DNA of 54,073 nt from contig KV424098.1 in NCBI GenBank assembly GCA_001632435.1, positions 1 to 54,073 of the forward strand, given 5' to 3'. Below the pieces are notes generated by a model. It worked only from the letters and a program-made list of their open reading frames with translations. It did no database searches and had not been told where the DNA came from. Every line of letters starts with the position of its first letter. Position 1 is the first letter of the stretch. Below are positions 10,545 through 20,023 of this stretch, one piece after another. A program made the translations under genes and the position numbers. This DNA is from Calocera cornea HHB12733 (taxonomy: Eukaryota; Basidiomycota; Dacrymycetes; Dacrymycetales; Dacrymycetaceae).

Positions 10545-12969
10545 ATGCTTCTTTTGCACCGTGTCTCTGCACTCTGGCAACATGGCATTGCACTAGGCAA
10601 TGTTACAGTTCAAACTATGATCCATTTCATGGTGTTGGTCACCCAATTCCAGCCTCTTATATCCCTGGTTGCTCGTCTTGACTTGAACCGTCCGGTCTTG
10701 ATCCTACCCACCAATGTTACTGCCTTCCTTATGGAAACACTTGGATTGGATCAGGAAGTCATTCATCTACTCTGGACCACTCTGCTGCCTGTTGTCTGGC
10801 AACAGGATCGACCTGGACATGAGCCTCAGCCATTGCCATTTACGGATCCCGTCCCAGCCATTCTTTCACATGGACCCTCACATGACCTGCGTAAGTCTCT
10901 TCCTCACATATCAGTGCAACTTCTCATCTCCTCTGCGCTAGGTGTGGAAGAGTTCCTTCCACCTGTTCAAACATGTTTCCAAGCACTGTGCCAATCCCCC
11001 AGTCGACTCACTGTTGCAAGAAGGCATGAAGCCCATTACTACACTGTTGGCAGAGGCATTCTTCCTGTCTACATTACCTCTCTTCGCTGCCGAAGTATGC
11101 TTTCTTTCTATGAACTTGATCACCTGATTCACGTCTTCCCCACAGGCTGTGAAACCACCTACCACCTCAACTATTACAGACGCAAAGACTCCAGTAACAT
11201 TGTTCATCGACACTACTACTCTGGACAACCTCAAGTACTTCAGGCCGAGAGTCATGTTCTAGTAGATGCTGCACTTGCTCATCTTTTTCGCTCCTTGCTC
11301 TTCCATTCTCAGTAAGTCAATACCCATTCCCGGAATCGGCGTATTTCCGGAAGCGGCGGTTACACGGACAAAACCGCGATTCCGGATGTGTGGCTGATCC
11401 GGAATCGGCATTTCTATGTGCAAACCGCTGGTTCCGGGATTGCGCCGATTCCGGAATACCCTTTCATAGTACTCATGCTGTTACAGGACAAGTGGCCAAG
11501 CAATGGAACACATGTATACAGATGTCCTTGCCTCAAGTACATCCAACAATGGGAACCGGCCCACCTTAAGGCACACATACCTGTGGGACACATTCTACCT
11601 TGATGCACTATTGCAACATCACGACGAACAAGGAACATCTCTCATCCTACCTGAGAACCCAGCTGGTGCAAAACCTTGGGGGGCCCAAAGGGAGCGGATT
11701 AAGGTGGCCCTACAAGAGCGCAACATCTTTATGGCAGGAACTGGACAGGAGTTCTATGCACATGCATGTGACAGCTGTGTGCGCATCACGGAACACAATG
11801 GTGTCCCTGGTGAGCATGTATTGCTTTCTGCAATGTCACCGACACTCATATCAATAAGTGACACTGCAGGCTGCTGTAACTGATGGTGTAGCCATTGGTC
11901 ATTCCTGCTGCTCTGTTCACAACTGCCATGGTATCCTGCCCTCTGTCACTGCACGCTTCTGTGAAGAGCACAAGGCCCTCAACGGAATCTGTGCTATTTC
12001 CGACTGCAACAAACCCGTTCAGGCCACCAAGCTCACATGCAACAATCCTGCACACCAGCAAATGCAAGAAGAGCGTTATCAGAAAGGCAAATCTATGTTC
12101 AACCTAGCACAGCGCCTGGCCAAATACACACAATCCACCACACCGACCATATTCAACACCGGTACTTCACTCTCTTACGCCGATTCCGGTACCCCGGAAT
12201 CGGCGGTTACAGAAGGTTACACCGTTTCCGGGCTCAGCAATGATACCGACTCGCTCTTCCCCAATACTGACAACAATGGTCTTGAGGGCTTTCAAGGTGT
12301 TCAAACACTCCTCAAGGAAGCCAACCTTCTGTGTGATGGCAAAGGTGCACTTGGCAATCAGACCTTCAAAGCACGCTTCGGCCGATCTTACACCCATAAT
12401 GAGCAACTCATAGTCCGCCCTTGTGGTATCATTGTGGCCCGTGCTACATTCTATGGTGCAGAGTCTGTCTCTTCTGTTGCAGTAAGTTCATTTCACCCTC
12501 TTTAGCGCTCCTGACTAACAGAGTCACTCAGGATATGCTTCAAGCTGTCTTCCCAACCAAAAACTCAGTTCCCGACATTCTCTTCTATGACAACAATTGC
12601 CACCTGCGTCGTCATCTTAGGGCTCAACACTTGCACCATTTTGATGACATGGGCATGCCAGTCGATGTCTTCCACTTCAAATGCAAGCATAGCGAGAAGG
12701 ACGACTATTGTGGACAACACTGCAACCCCCTCCTCTTCCCCGACATCTATGATGCAGAGTCAAAGACATGGTTCTTCAACTCCTCGGCAGCGGAGCAAAC
12801 CAATGCATGGCTCAACAGGTTTTTGCCTATTGTGCATGACATGGACTCGGTCTGTTATGATTTCTTTCTTGATGAAATGATCAAGGAGCACAACCGCTTT
12901 GTCACAAGAAAGCTTGAGGACCAAGGCAAGCATCCCTTCTTGCAGCCATCGGAATGGCTCCAAAAGTAG
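10545..12969 (+). CDS. KDZ-type transposase with CxC5 and CxC6 zinc clusters
   Basis: Six exons join in frame to 682 residues: 10545-10890, 10942-11094, 11146-11311, 11487-11809, 11859-12481 and 12532-12969. Every join was checked against the homologous copy at 49.7-52.2 kb. N-terminal cysteine cluster (..QTCFQALC.., RCRSCETTYHLNYY) fits CxC5. The CxC6-like cluster follows (HSCCSVHNC, RFCEEH, CAISDCNKP, LTCNNPAH). The catalytic part holds FYDNNCHL (Asp), PVDVFHFKCKHSEKDDYC and FNSSAAEQTNAW (Glu), the layout of an RNase H-fold transposase. The first acidic residue is less certain. It should cut and move the element at its inverted repeats. Intron 3 (11312-11486) is almost entirely built of the CGG motif. 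No defect seen. Confidence 0.88.
11312..11486 (+). repeat. Motif-filled intron 3 of the transposase
   Basis: This 175-bp intron holds about seven units such as CCGGAATCGGCGTATT and, inverted, CGCCGATTCCGGAA, between a normal donor (GTAAGT) and acceptor (TTACAG). Other introns of this gene are 49-51 bp and lack the motif. The same intron in the second KDZ copy is longer and carries a different motif. Confidence 0.85.
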
Positions 12970-13179
12970 AGCCGGAAGCGGCGGTTTCCGGAAACGGCGT
13001 AATCCCGAAGTGCATCGGCTTTACGGTACCAGGAACCACCAGAAGTTTCAGGAACCAGCGGAATCTACTTAGGGTCCGGAAACAGCGTTACAAGGGTCCA
13101 TTATATTACCATTTTATTGCATTTTGGCTGTGACCGCGCCAGCCTGAAAATTCCTTTACCATTGCAGCCACCTTCCCAA
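12970..13179 (+). repeat. Motif-rich spacer between transposase and GRF gene
   Basis: Starts straight after the transposase stop with CCGGAAGCGGCGGTTTCCGG and related units, mostly one orientation, some decayed (CCAGGAACCACC). Likely holds the 3' end of the transposase transcript and the promoter of the next gene. No TATA-like box can be fixed. Confidence 0.7.
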
Positions 13180-14828
13180 ATGCTGCCACGCAACAAGCTT
13201 ATGGTTGAGGGCATCCTGCAATACTGGGATGCCCATCCTGAGCTCATGAACTGTACCCGCGACTATGCCAACACTTTGTTCTGCGCCAGAGATGGTTGTG
13301 GGTTGAAGTTTACCAAAGTGGCTGTTGCCCGCAGTGATGAAAATTGGGGATCTTTGTGGACCAAGGTGTGCCCTCCTAACCTTCCAACCATCTTCTCCTG
13401 CTAATTGTAGTACCACAGTGTCCCTTTGGCCATGTGTTCCTCTGGGTCTCACAGAGTATGCCTTCGGACCAGCAAGCAGTCTTCCAGACCATTTATCAAG
13501 GCATTGAACCCACATCACCTGGAGATCCTGGTTTCTCAGGAAGACCATCTCCATGGCATAATGGAGTTCCTGTGGGCGCTTTCTCTCGGCCCTCAGAAGG
13601 TCATACCCCAGTTAAAGGGTCCGGAACCGGCGGTTACTCCGGAATCGGCGGAAGGAATAGCAACCGCGGACCACTCCCCCCCAAAAAATCAGCGGCAGTC
13701 ACTCCAACCCCTATTCGCGTCGGTAAACCACTTGACAAGGATTGGGCAAAGCAATATCAGGGAGCCCGCATCCGTCATGAAGATTCCCAGCAGAAGAAGG
13801 ATGAGAGCAGTGAGGCTGAGAAAGAGTTGGCTCGTTTGTTCACCGTTGTCATTTTGCAGAAGGTGAGCTTCAATTCGGAATTGGTGTTTCCTTATAGTTC
13901 CGGACCCGGAAGCGGCGTTTCTATAGGTAGAACCGCCGTTCCGGATCCGGATTCAGCGTTTCTTGCCAAGGAACCGCGGTTCCGGATCCGGATCCAGTGT
14001 TTCTTGCTAAGGAACCGCTGTTCCGGACCCGGAATCAGCGTTTCCTTTGATGGTGTTACGCCGATTCCGGATTACACTCTTTGCGATCTATCACTGCAGT
14101 CCAAGCACTAACAGTTTACTTAGGATGGTGAACCTATTGAGCTCCCCAACCTTGTGGCCAAAGGCAACCCACCCAACCTTCTGACTGACATGAAAGACTG
14201 GCTTCCCTCTGTTATTCAACGCATTGGTGCGGTCTGCAAAGTCAACACGGAGTCCAATGCATGGATGGTACCAGTACTTGACAAGAGTCGCCAGAAGTGG
14301 GTGGATATGGGTCCCGGCCAAAAAATCAAGGTGCAACGCAATGAGCGCATTGTTTTCAGTGCTGGGGGTGTCTCCACCTCGTCTCCGGAGGTGGAGGAAG
14401 AGGTCTCACTTCTCCATCTCACGCCCCGCCCCAAACGACCAAACCCGAGTCCAGTGGAGCAACCCACCACCCCAAGCAAGAAGCCACGTGCAGCCTCAGT
14501 ACTCACCATCTCATCTGATGATGAAACAGACACTCCAATTGCACTGGAACCTTTGCGCTGGAAACAATCTGATTGGCCCGGTAGGGACCAATTTGTTGTG
14601 GTTGCCGCTGGCTTGGCCGAAATACACAAACTGCACCAAGAGCACCCCAGAACTGCCCTGGTGAAGCTGTTTGCCACTGTTTTCCCGGGTAGAACAGTAA
14701 ATGCAAAAACACTCTCCCGTCACTATAACGCATGGAAGAAGGCCAGCAGCAACCTCGATAATTGGGCCGAAGCTTACCCATCAGGACTATGGATCCGTTG
14801 GTACTCGACTTGCACAGACCACAAATGA
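13180..14828 (+). CDS. GRF-type zinc-finger accessory protein of KDZ element
   Basis: Three exons (13180-13365, 13419-13862, 14124-14828) give 444 residues. Residues about 44-75 read CARDGCGLKF..ENWGSLWTKCPFGHVFLW, which fits a GRF zinc finger (C-x4-C..N-G..KCP..H.F.W), a single-strand or structured nucleic-acid binding module. The finger is split by intron 1, and choosing the second AG restores KCPFGH. The middle is Ser/Pro-rich and its linker (GSGTGGYSGIGGRNS) is coded by the CGG motif. The C-terminal part has basic KRP/KKPR stretches fitting nuclear import, and VLTISSDDETD, the shape of a SUMO-interacting motif. Role is inferred: a DNA-handling helper of the transposase. Intron 2 is 261 bp and packed with motifs. 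Confidence 0.72.
13863..14123 (+). repeat. Motif-filled intron of GRF gene
   Basis: About eight CCGG-cored units in both orientations (for example GTTCCGGATCCGGATTCAGC) lie between GTGAGC and a CACTAAC branch site with TTAG acceptor. It is the longest intron in the element; its length comes almost wholly from the motif. Confidence 0.85.
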
Positions 14829-15229
14829 GGTCTTTCTGGGAGTGAAGGAGCATACTGGAGACTCGTGGGGCAGTAGCTAGAAATGCCCAAGTGGTTTGGT
14901 TTTGGTAGATAGTTGGTGGAAAGAAAAAGTGTGAAAACAAAAGCCGGAATCGGCGTAAGTCTGGAACCAGCGTAACACTGGAAACGGTGTATGCAGCGCC
15001 CGGAATCAGTGTATCTGATTCCGGATTCGGCGGAAGCAACCGGGTGCCGTTTCTGGGCTTCAGCTTTTGCGCTTCCGCTGCTTCCAGAATTACGCTGATT
15101 CCGGGCATATGTGTCAGCAATTGCTTCCGTGCCGCGTGGTGGCCTCCACGTCGTCGCCCCTGTTGCCCGTTCGCGCTCTCCTCCTCTCATCTTCCACCCA
15201 AACTATCCCCTCTCCCACTCTCTGTCAAC
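14829..15229 (+). repeat. Intergenic motif cluster and promoter of zinc-cluster gene
   Basis: Contains about eight motif copies between 14,940 and 15,110, running from exact (CCGGAATCGGCGTAA) to decayed (CTGGAACCAGCG), then a pyrimidine-rich stretch leading into the ATG at 15,230. The CT-rich stretch is typical of fungal promoters. Confidence 0.65.
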
Positions 15230-15434
15230 ATGGTCGAAAGCCGCGCCCAGAAGAACGCTGCCACTGCAGCTCCAGCTCGTACAACCGCCGCTTCCGGACG
15301 TCGGCCCGCTGCACAGAGCAAGGGCAAGGGCAAGGGCAAGGCTGACACGTCGTCGGACGACTCGGGGGAGGATGAGAAGGATGACGAGGATGAGGATGAG
15401 GATGAGGATGAGGATGAGGATGAGGATGAGGAGG

Positions 15435-15470
<36 letters not shown>

Positions 15471-15974
15471 TGATCATCAAGGCGGAGTCCGAGTACGAGT
15501 CGTACAAGGATGAGGAGCCCGAGGTGTTCAGGAAGATGGGCACGGATATTGTGAGTCCGGAATCGGCGGTTACTGGATTCAGCGGTTCTGACATTCGATG
15601 CAGGATCTTCAAGAGACCGGTATCAAGGTTGCGCATGGCGGCTGCAAGTTGCCCCCCGAGGAGGACTGCGATCCGATGGAGGTCATGTGCACTCGCTGCA
15701 AGGACAGCAAGCTCATGTGCTTCAAGGAGCGCTCGTCGAAGATCAAGGCGTGCTGGCATTGCTACAATGCTGCGAAGGCTTGCAGCTCCGCGCCCAAAGG
15801 TGAGTCCGGAATCGGCGTAAACCCGGAAACCGCGGTTCTGACATTGTCTTAGATCGACGCGCAGGCCGCAAAGTGGGCCCTCCAAAGACCCGCGGACGCC
15901 TTCAAAAGGCGATCGATAGCATCGACAAGAAGATTGCTAAGCTCGAGAAGCAGTTGAAGAAGGCACCCGAGTAG
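15230..15974 (+). CDS. Zn2Cys6-like small protein A of KDZ element
   Basis: Three exons (15230-15550, 15604-15799, 15853-15974) give 212 residues. Residues about 65-95 are an almost pure Asp/Glu run coded by GAT/GAG repeats. Then comes CTRCKDSKLMC..CWHCYNAAKAC, that is CX2CX6CX10CX2CX6C, which fits the Zn2Cys6 binuclear cluster of fungal regulators. A basic segment and a Lys/Leu heptad-like tail (IDKKIAKLEKQLKKAPE) could form the dimerising coiled coil. Zn2Cys6 proteins typically bind CGG triplets, which abound in this element. Both introns (53 bp each) start GTGAGTCCGGAATCGG. Function as a motif-binding protein is inference. Confidence 0.72.
15375..15469 (+). repeat. GAYGAG trinucleotide repeat within coding exon
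   Basis: GATGAG hexamers pass into a GAT run ending at 15,469. In frame it codes the Asp/Glu stretch of zinc-cluster protein A. Prone to slippage by whole codons. Confidence 0.9.
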
Positions 15975-16189
15975 TGGACCCGGAATCGGCGGTTAGCCAT
16001 CCGGAATCGGTGTAAGAGCAAGACGGGGGCTCGAGGGGCGGTAGATAGAAATGCCCAAATGAAGAAGTGTACTGTTAGCTAGTGCAGGTGAAAGAAAATG
16101 TGTGAAAAGCCATTGTTAAGAGTGTAAGAGGGCGAAAAAAAAACTCGCGCTTTTTTCGTGGACTTAGACGATAATTTTTTGAAATAGTC

Positions 16190-16282
16190 AAAAAAGATAT
16201 TTTATGACACGACAGGGAATTGAACCAATACATTAATTAATGCACGTCATAACCACTAGACTAGAAGCACTTTACAGTTTAA
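16190..16282 (-). tRNA. tRNA-like sequence inside KDZ element
   Basis: On the minus strand TAGTCTAGTGGTTATGAC matches an A box with a pairing D-arm (GTC..GAC). A pairing anticodon-like hairpin follows (GTGCAT..ATGTAT), then GGTTCAATTCCC, a good B box, and within 30 bases a run of six T. So it has the parts of an RNA polymerase III gene. Acceptor and T stems pair poorly, so it may be a tRNA-derived relic. It lies between the convergent ends of the two zinc-cluster genes. Confidence 0.35.
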
Positions 16283-16519
16283 CTCTGCTGTTGTATTGTA
16301 TGAGTACGGTGTCTAGTAATGTTACGCTGATTCCGGATGAACTCTACCCGGAATCGGCGTTTCCGCACTTCCTTCTAAGTTCAATTTCCCATGTTTGCAC
16401 ACACTATTCAGATGGGTTTTCACACGTTTTCTTTCAACCGCACTAACTATCAGTACACGTGAGGATTGAGAAACTATCTATGAGCATAACGGGCAACCGC
16501 CGATTCCGGATCACTTCCA

Positions 16520-17751
16520 CTACTCCTCATCCGTATCCCTCGCCTTCCTCTTCAACTCCACGAGTTCCTTGCGACGGGTCTTCAGCTCCTTCAGCTCGGC
16601 ACGGATCATCGACTTCGTCTTCACGGTCTTCTTGTTGCGAGCGCAGCCATCTATGGAGTAGTGGGTTAGTAACCGCCGAATCCGGGAACCGCCGTATCCG
16701 GCTCACCTTTCAAGCCCGTGTCGCAAACCACCTTATTATTCTTGCAATGCCAGCAAGACTTGGTGGCCGCGCCGAGCTTCTTGAAGCAGAGAAGGCGGCG
16801 TACTCTGCAATACTTGCACTAGAATCAAAGTTAGCTAAGTATAAATGAATGATAAATAAATGACTTACGCGCACAGGCAAGTTCACCGAATTCTCCTCGC
16901 TCGGTGGCTCACCACCCCACTTCGACTTCTGGATGCCGGGCTCGTCCAAGTCCTAATAGAATGTCAGTTACGCCGATTCCGGAAACCGCTGTATCCGGGG
17001 AAACGCCGTTTCCGGGACTCACCGAGCCGTTCTCCCTGATCTTCCCATCATCAGACCTGGCCGCCCCCCCAGGCGTGGAGGCCTCGTCGTCGCTCGATTC
17101 AGGCGTAGGCGACGGGCGAATAGTCTTACGCGCAGCCTCGCGTCGCGCAGGGGGGGGCTTGGACGAGGGGCGAGGAGTGCGGCTGGAGCGGAGGGGGGGC
17201 GAAACCGAGCGGCCAGAGAGCCCGTCGAAGAGCGGATGACGTTCGGGGACGTCGTAAAAGACGCCGTTCTTCACGTCGTCGTCCGTCTTGCAAGTGGAGG
17301 CAGGCTCCATGTTGCCAGCGCGAGGATGCTCCTAGAAACAATGGTTAGAACCGCCGTATCCGGGAACCGCCGGTTCCGGACTCACTGTCCACGCCAGCCA
17401 CAGCATGCGGGCTCTGTCCCCGAGGTACCTGACCTCCTCGAAGGGCCAGGTGCCGATCTGGTCCGGATAGTCCGCCCAGAAGCTGACAACAGCTTGCTGT
17501 CATGATGGTCAGTTAGGGTTATGGAGCAGGGTTGTTGGACTCACCCTGTAGGCACCCAGCTGGTCCTCATCCATGGCCCAAACCGGGCGGTGATCCGCAC
17601 GCGACTCCCACTGCATCCCAACAGCCTTGCGTCTATCGCGCATGACCGCGAGCTCGGCCTTCGTGCGCTGGGGCCCGGAACCGGCGGAACGCCCGGAACT
17701 GGCGGTTGATCCAGTGCCAGTGCGGGAGGGTTGGCGAACGGCGGGCGGCAT
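16520..17751 (-). CDS. Zn2Cys6-like protein B of KDZ element
   Basis: Six exons join in frame to 317 residues: 17751-17545, 17496-17386, 17331-17023, 16952-16869, 16818-16707 and 16650-16520. The N-terminal half is Ser/Pro/Arg-rich with an aromatic segment (FWADYPDQIGTWPFEEVRYL). Exon 5 codes CKYCRVRRLLC..CWHCKNNKVVC, the same CX2CX6CX10CX2CX6C pattern and CWHC core as protein A. A Lys/Glu/Leu helix follows (RAELKELKTRRKELVELKRK). It is a paralogue of protein A transcribed toward it. Introns 2, 3 and 5 are each two or three motif copies plus a branch site, while introns 1 and 4 are ordinary. Probable nuclear DNA-binding protein; the target is inferred to be the CGG motif. Confidence 0.72.
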
Positions 17752-18014
17752 GTTGACAGATGATTTCAAAGTTGAGCAGAGAGAGATGAGGGCAATGAGC
17801 AGAGGGGAAAGGTCGACGAGGACGAGGGTTGAGTCAGCGGCCTCGTGTTGAGCACATGGTGCACGGCCACCCGGCCCGCAGGGTTTGCGCCACCATGATT
17901 GGCTACACCCGGAATCGGCGTAATTCCGGAACCGGCGTAACATTTGAAACGGAATCAATTACTACTACGGAAGCAAATATACCTCCGGCGGAAGCAAAAA
18001 AAGGGTCCGTTGTC

Positions 18015-18059
18015 CCAGGACACCAATTGCTTCCGGTGTCCTTTTCGCGCATATCCTGA
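18015..18059 (-). repeat. Right terminal inverted repeat of KDZ element
   Basis: Reverse complement of 10332-10376 with three transitions. Contains the same inner palindrome (GGACACC..GGTGTCC). Two CGGAAGCAA copies lie just inside at about 17,970 and 17,990. A 12-bp palindrome CTCCGTACGGAG starts at 18,065 on the outer edge. Confidence 0.9.
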
Positions 18060-18066
18060 TGGTACT

Positions 18067-18285
18067 CCGTACGGAGGCGGGATGCTCGGTAGTGCGTTCC
18101 CGCCTAACCGGCCGACGGAGGCAAACGTGGTGTAATACGGGCATGACAGTCCAAATATGGCAACCCACCCGGGGCAGAGCCGTGTGTCGCGCAAGCGCGT
18201 TAGACCCCGGCGCGTATTCGACCCCTTTCTGGCTCCTCCACGCCTACGGGCCAGGCGCGGTGTGGGGTCATCACGTACCGGGGAA
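18067..18285. other. Flank between KDZ element and tandem array
   Basis: GC-rich DNA without a supported gene; it leads into the first exon-like block of the array. Confidence 0.4.
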
Positions 18286-18289
18286 CGGC

Positions 18290-19570
18290 CGTGCTGATGA
18301 GAGCACGCGTTGGCACAGCTGATACGACCGCCGCGCCTCCTCTGGCCGGACGCACAGTGCCAATTCCATCAGGTGTGCACATGCAGACCCCTCCGCTGTC
18401 CCTGTCCTGCTCACCACCCAGCCTTCCCAGCACGCTCACCACAGCTCTGCTGCCCTCTCTTCCTGCTCAGCGGATGTGGGACGATGACTGGCGCCGAGTA
18501 CGTTCCATCGCTGTCTCCCTCTGCACCGTTAACCTCTTCTCGCAGTCTCGCCTTCTCACTTCGATCAGCACCAGCCCGGGCAGCACCAGCAGCGGGGGAT
18601 GTACGGGTCTGCGTAACGCCAAGTATGTCCTCATTCTGCCCTCCTCTACGCCGCTGATCTTCCCCCATAGCTCCCCCTCTCACGCCGCTGCCAACATACG
18701 CCCCGCGGCGCGACCAGGTGAAGGTTGGCTGGACGAACAGGGCATACGTACGTCGCCTGCTCATTGTTCTGCTGCACTCCGCGACTCGGCTCTCCCTTCG
18801 CAGCTGCTCTGCCCCAGCCCCGGTCGGCGGTCCTGCCCGCAGCGGGGGAAGGTGGGGGGAGGGTGGTCGCCAAAACCTCACGTACGTCCCGTTGCTGCTG
18901 TTCCTGACGTCTTCCCGTGGGCGTACCCTCCAGCACAGCTCGAGCAAGTGGGGGCGTTTCTAGGTGCGCGGTGGCCAAGGACGTGCCGTCGCCTTGCTAT
19001 GGTTCTCTTCTACAACTCTGACCTCTCCTCGTACCATCGCCCCCTTACCCCGGCCAGCACCCGCGCCAGCAACGCGTGCAGTCGGGGGATGGGTGGTGGC
19101 GTGCAGTGCCCAGTACGTCCCCTCCCTGTCGCCCCGGTTTTCCTGTGCTGAATTTGCCTCATAGCTCGCTCCTTGAACCCACGGTCGGCACCGTCGACTG
19201 GCAGCTCGGGCAGGGCGGAGGGGTGGGCGCGCGTTGCCCCCCGTACACCCTCGTCGTGCTCTGCGCCGCTCACCTCTCCTCGCTGCTCGACGCCCTCTAC
19301 CCGGCCAGCGTCGCAACTACCAGGCCGCACAGGCGGGAGACGGGTAGTTGCGCGCCACGCCCAGTACGTCCTCTACCTCTCGACACGTTGACACCGCTTT
19401 TCCACGCTGACACCGCCCCATAGCTCCATCCCCTCTCCTCGGCCAGTCACGGCCATCGGCAGCTCAAGGAGGTGGGGTATCACGAGGCGAGCAGGGCGCC
19501 GAGTACGTCCCCTTGTCATCGTTCCTCTGTTCGTTTGTTGATCCCTACTTGCAGTGCTGGGCGGCTGCTT
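18290..19570 (+). repeat. Tandem array of exon-intron-like units (plus strand)
   Basis: About eight degenerate units of 125-165 bp. Most have a GTACGT-type donor, a short CT-rich stretch with CTGA-like branch sequence, a CAG or TAG acceptor some 50-55 bases later, then an exon-like block of about 75-80 bases with a CCCCAGCCC core, then the next donor. Donors stand near 18,497, 18,624, 18,750, 18,884, 19,112, 19,363 and 19,500. Exon blocks differ in length modulo 3 and share no stable peptide, so I do not call a protein. The same family lies inverted at 22.0-23.2 kb. It could be a decayed multi-exon gene, a spliced noncoding transcript, or a satellite that happens to carry splice signals. Confidence 0.6.
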
Positions 19571-20023
19571 GGCGCACATCATGTCAAAGGAACCCCTCGC
19601 GGTTTGTGCCTTGGGTGGCCCGGTCAAGCGGTGTAGTGGATTGGTTGGTTTGTCATGCTGCTCACCATTTACGAGCTCGGACTGCCTCTGAGGATGCATT
19701 CGGCAAATGAGGTAGACCGGCCTGTATGGAATCGTATCTGTGTCTCAACCTACGTCCCATCCAACATCGGTCCCGGGATGTTCCCATCACGAGGTCGACG
19801 AGAGGCTCGACATGGAAACACAGAACGTGGTGTCTCGTTCCGCACTATCCCTCAGAGCGCCACACGGCAGGCCGGAATAACCCGGGCGGACCAACGCAGG
19901 CTGATCCCGCAAGACAGCTCTGAAAGCCTTGTACAGCCGGAGGACGACTTGCATGATATATTTCACGGTCTTCTTTACGTCAAGCATATACTGTGGAAGT
20001 CCCCTAACCGATATCTACGCAGA
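19571..20023. other. No supported gene
   Basis: Region after the tandem array and beyond the stop of the minus-strand kinase. Short frames only. It probably holds the kinase 3' untranslated region. Confidence 0.4.

Larger units (their letters stand above)
10319..18066 (+). mobile_element. Complete KDZ-type DNA transposon, 4 genes
   Basis: Bounded by inverted repeats that match at 42 of 45 positions, with a further 7-bp outer match AGTACCA/TGGTACT. The left end has six extra bases between the two blocks. Inside are four uninterrupted spliced genes: transposase, GRF-finger protein, and two Zn2Cys6-like proteins (the last convergent). Subterminal CGGAAGCAA repeats occur near both ends. Some 40 copies of a CCGGAATCGGCG-type motif fill introns and spacers. 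No clean 8-bp target duplication is visible, so the exact outer ends may be off by a few bases. Intact frames and near-identical ends suggest a recently active, autonomous element. Confidence 0.85.

Noticed and set aside
10942..11127. Alternative frame MWKSSFHLFKHV in the transposase
   Set aside because: The homologous KDZ copy conserves the other frame (EEF.PP.Q.C..C), which also fits the splice phases.
15187..15885. Minus-strand ORF with a long poly-Ser run
   Set aside because: Antisense shadow of the GAT/GAG repeat in zinc-cluster gene A; the plus strand has correct introns and a zinc cluster.
10311..18074. 8-bp target-site duplication of the KDZ element
   Set aside because: Flanks GGGTCCTT and CCGTACGG do not match; no duplication claimed.
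18291..19151. Long plus-strand ORF across the first tandem array
   Set aside because: It ignores the repeated splice signals, and its peptide is not conserved between units.
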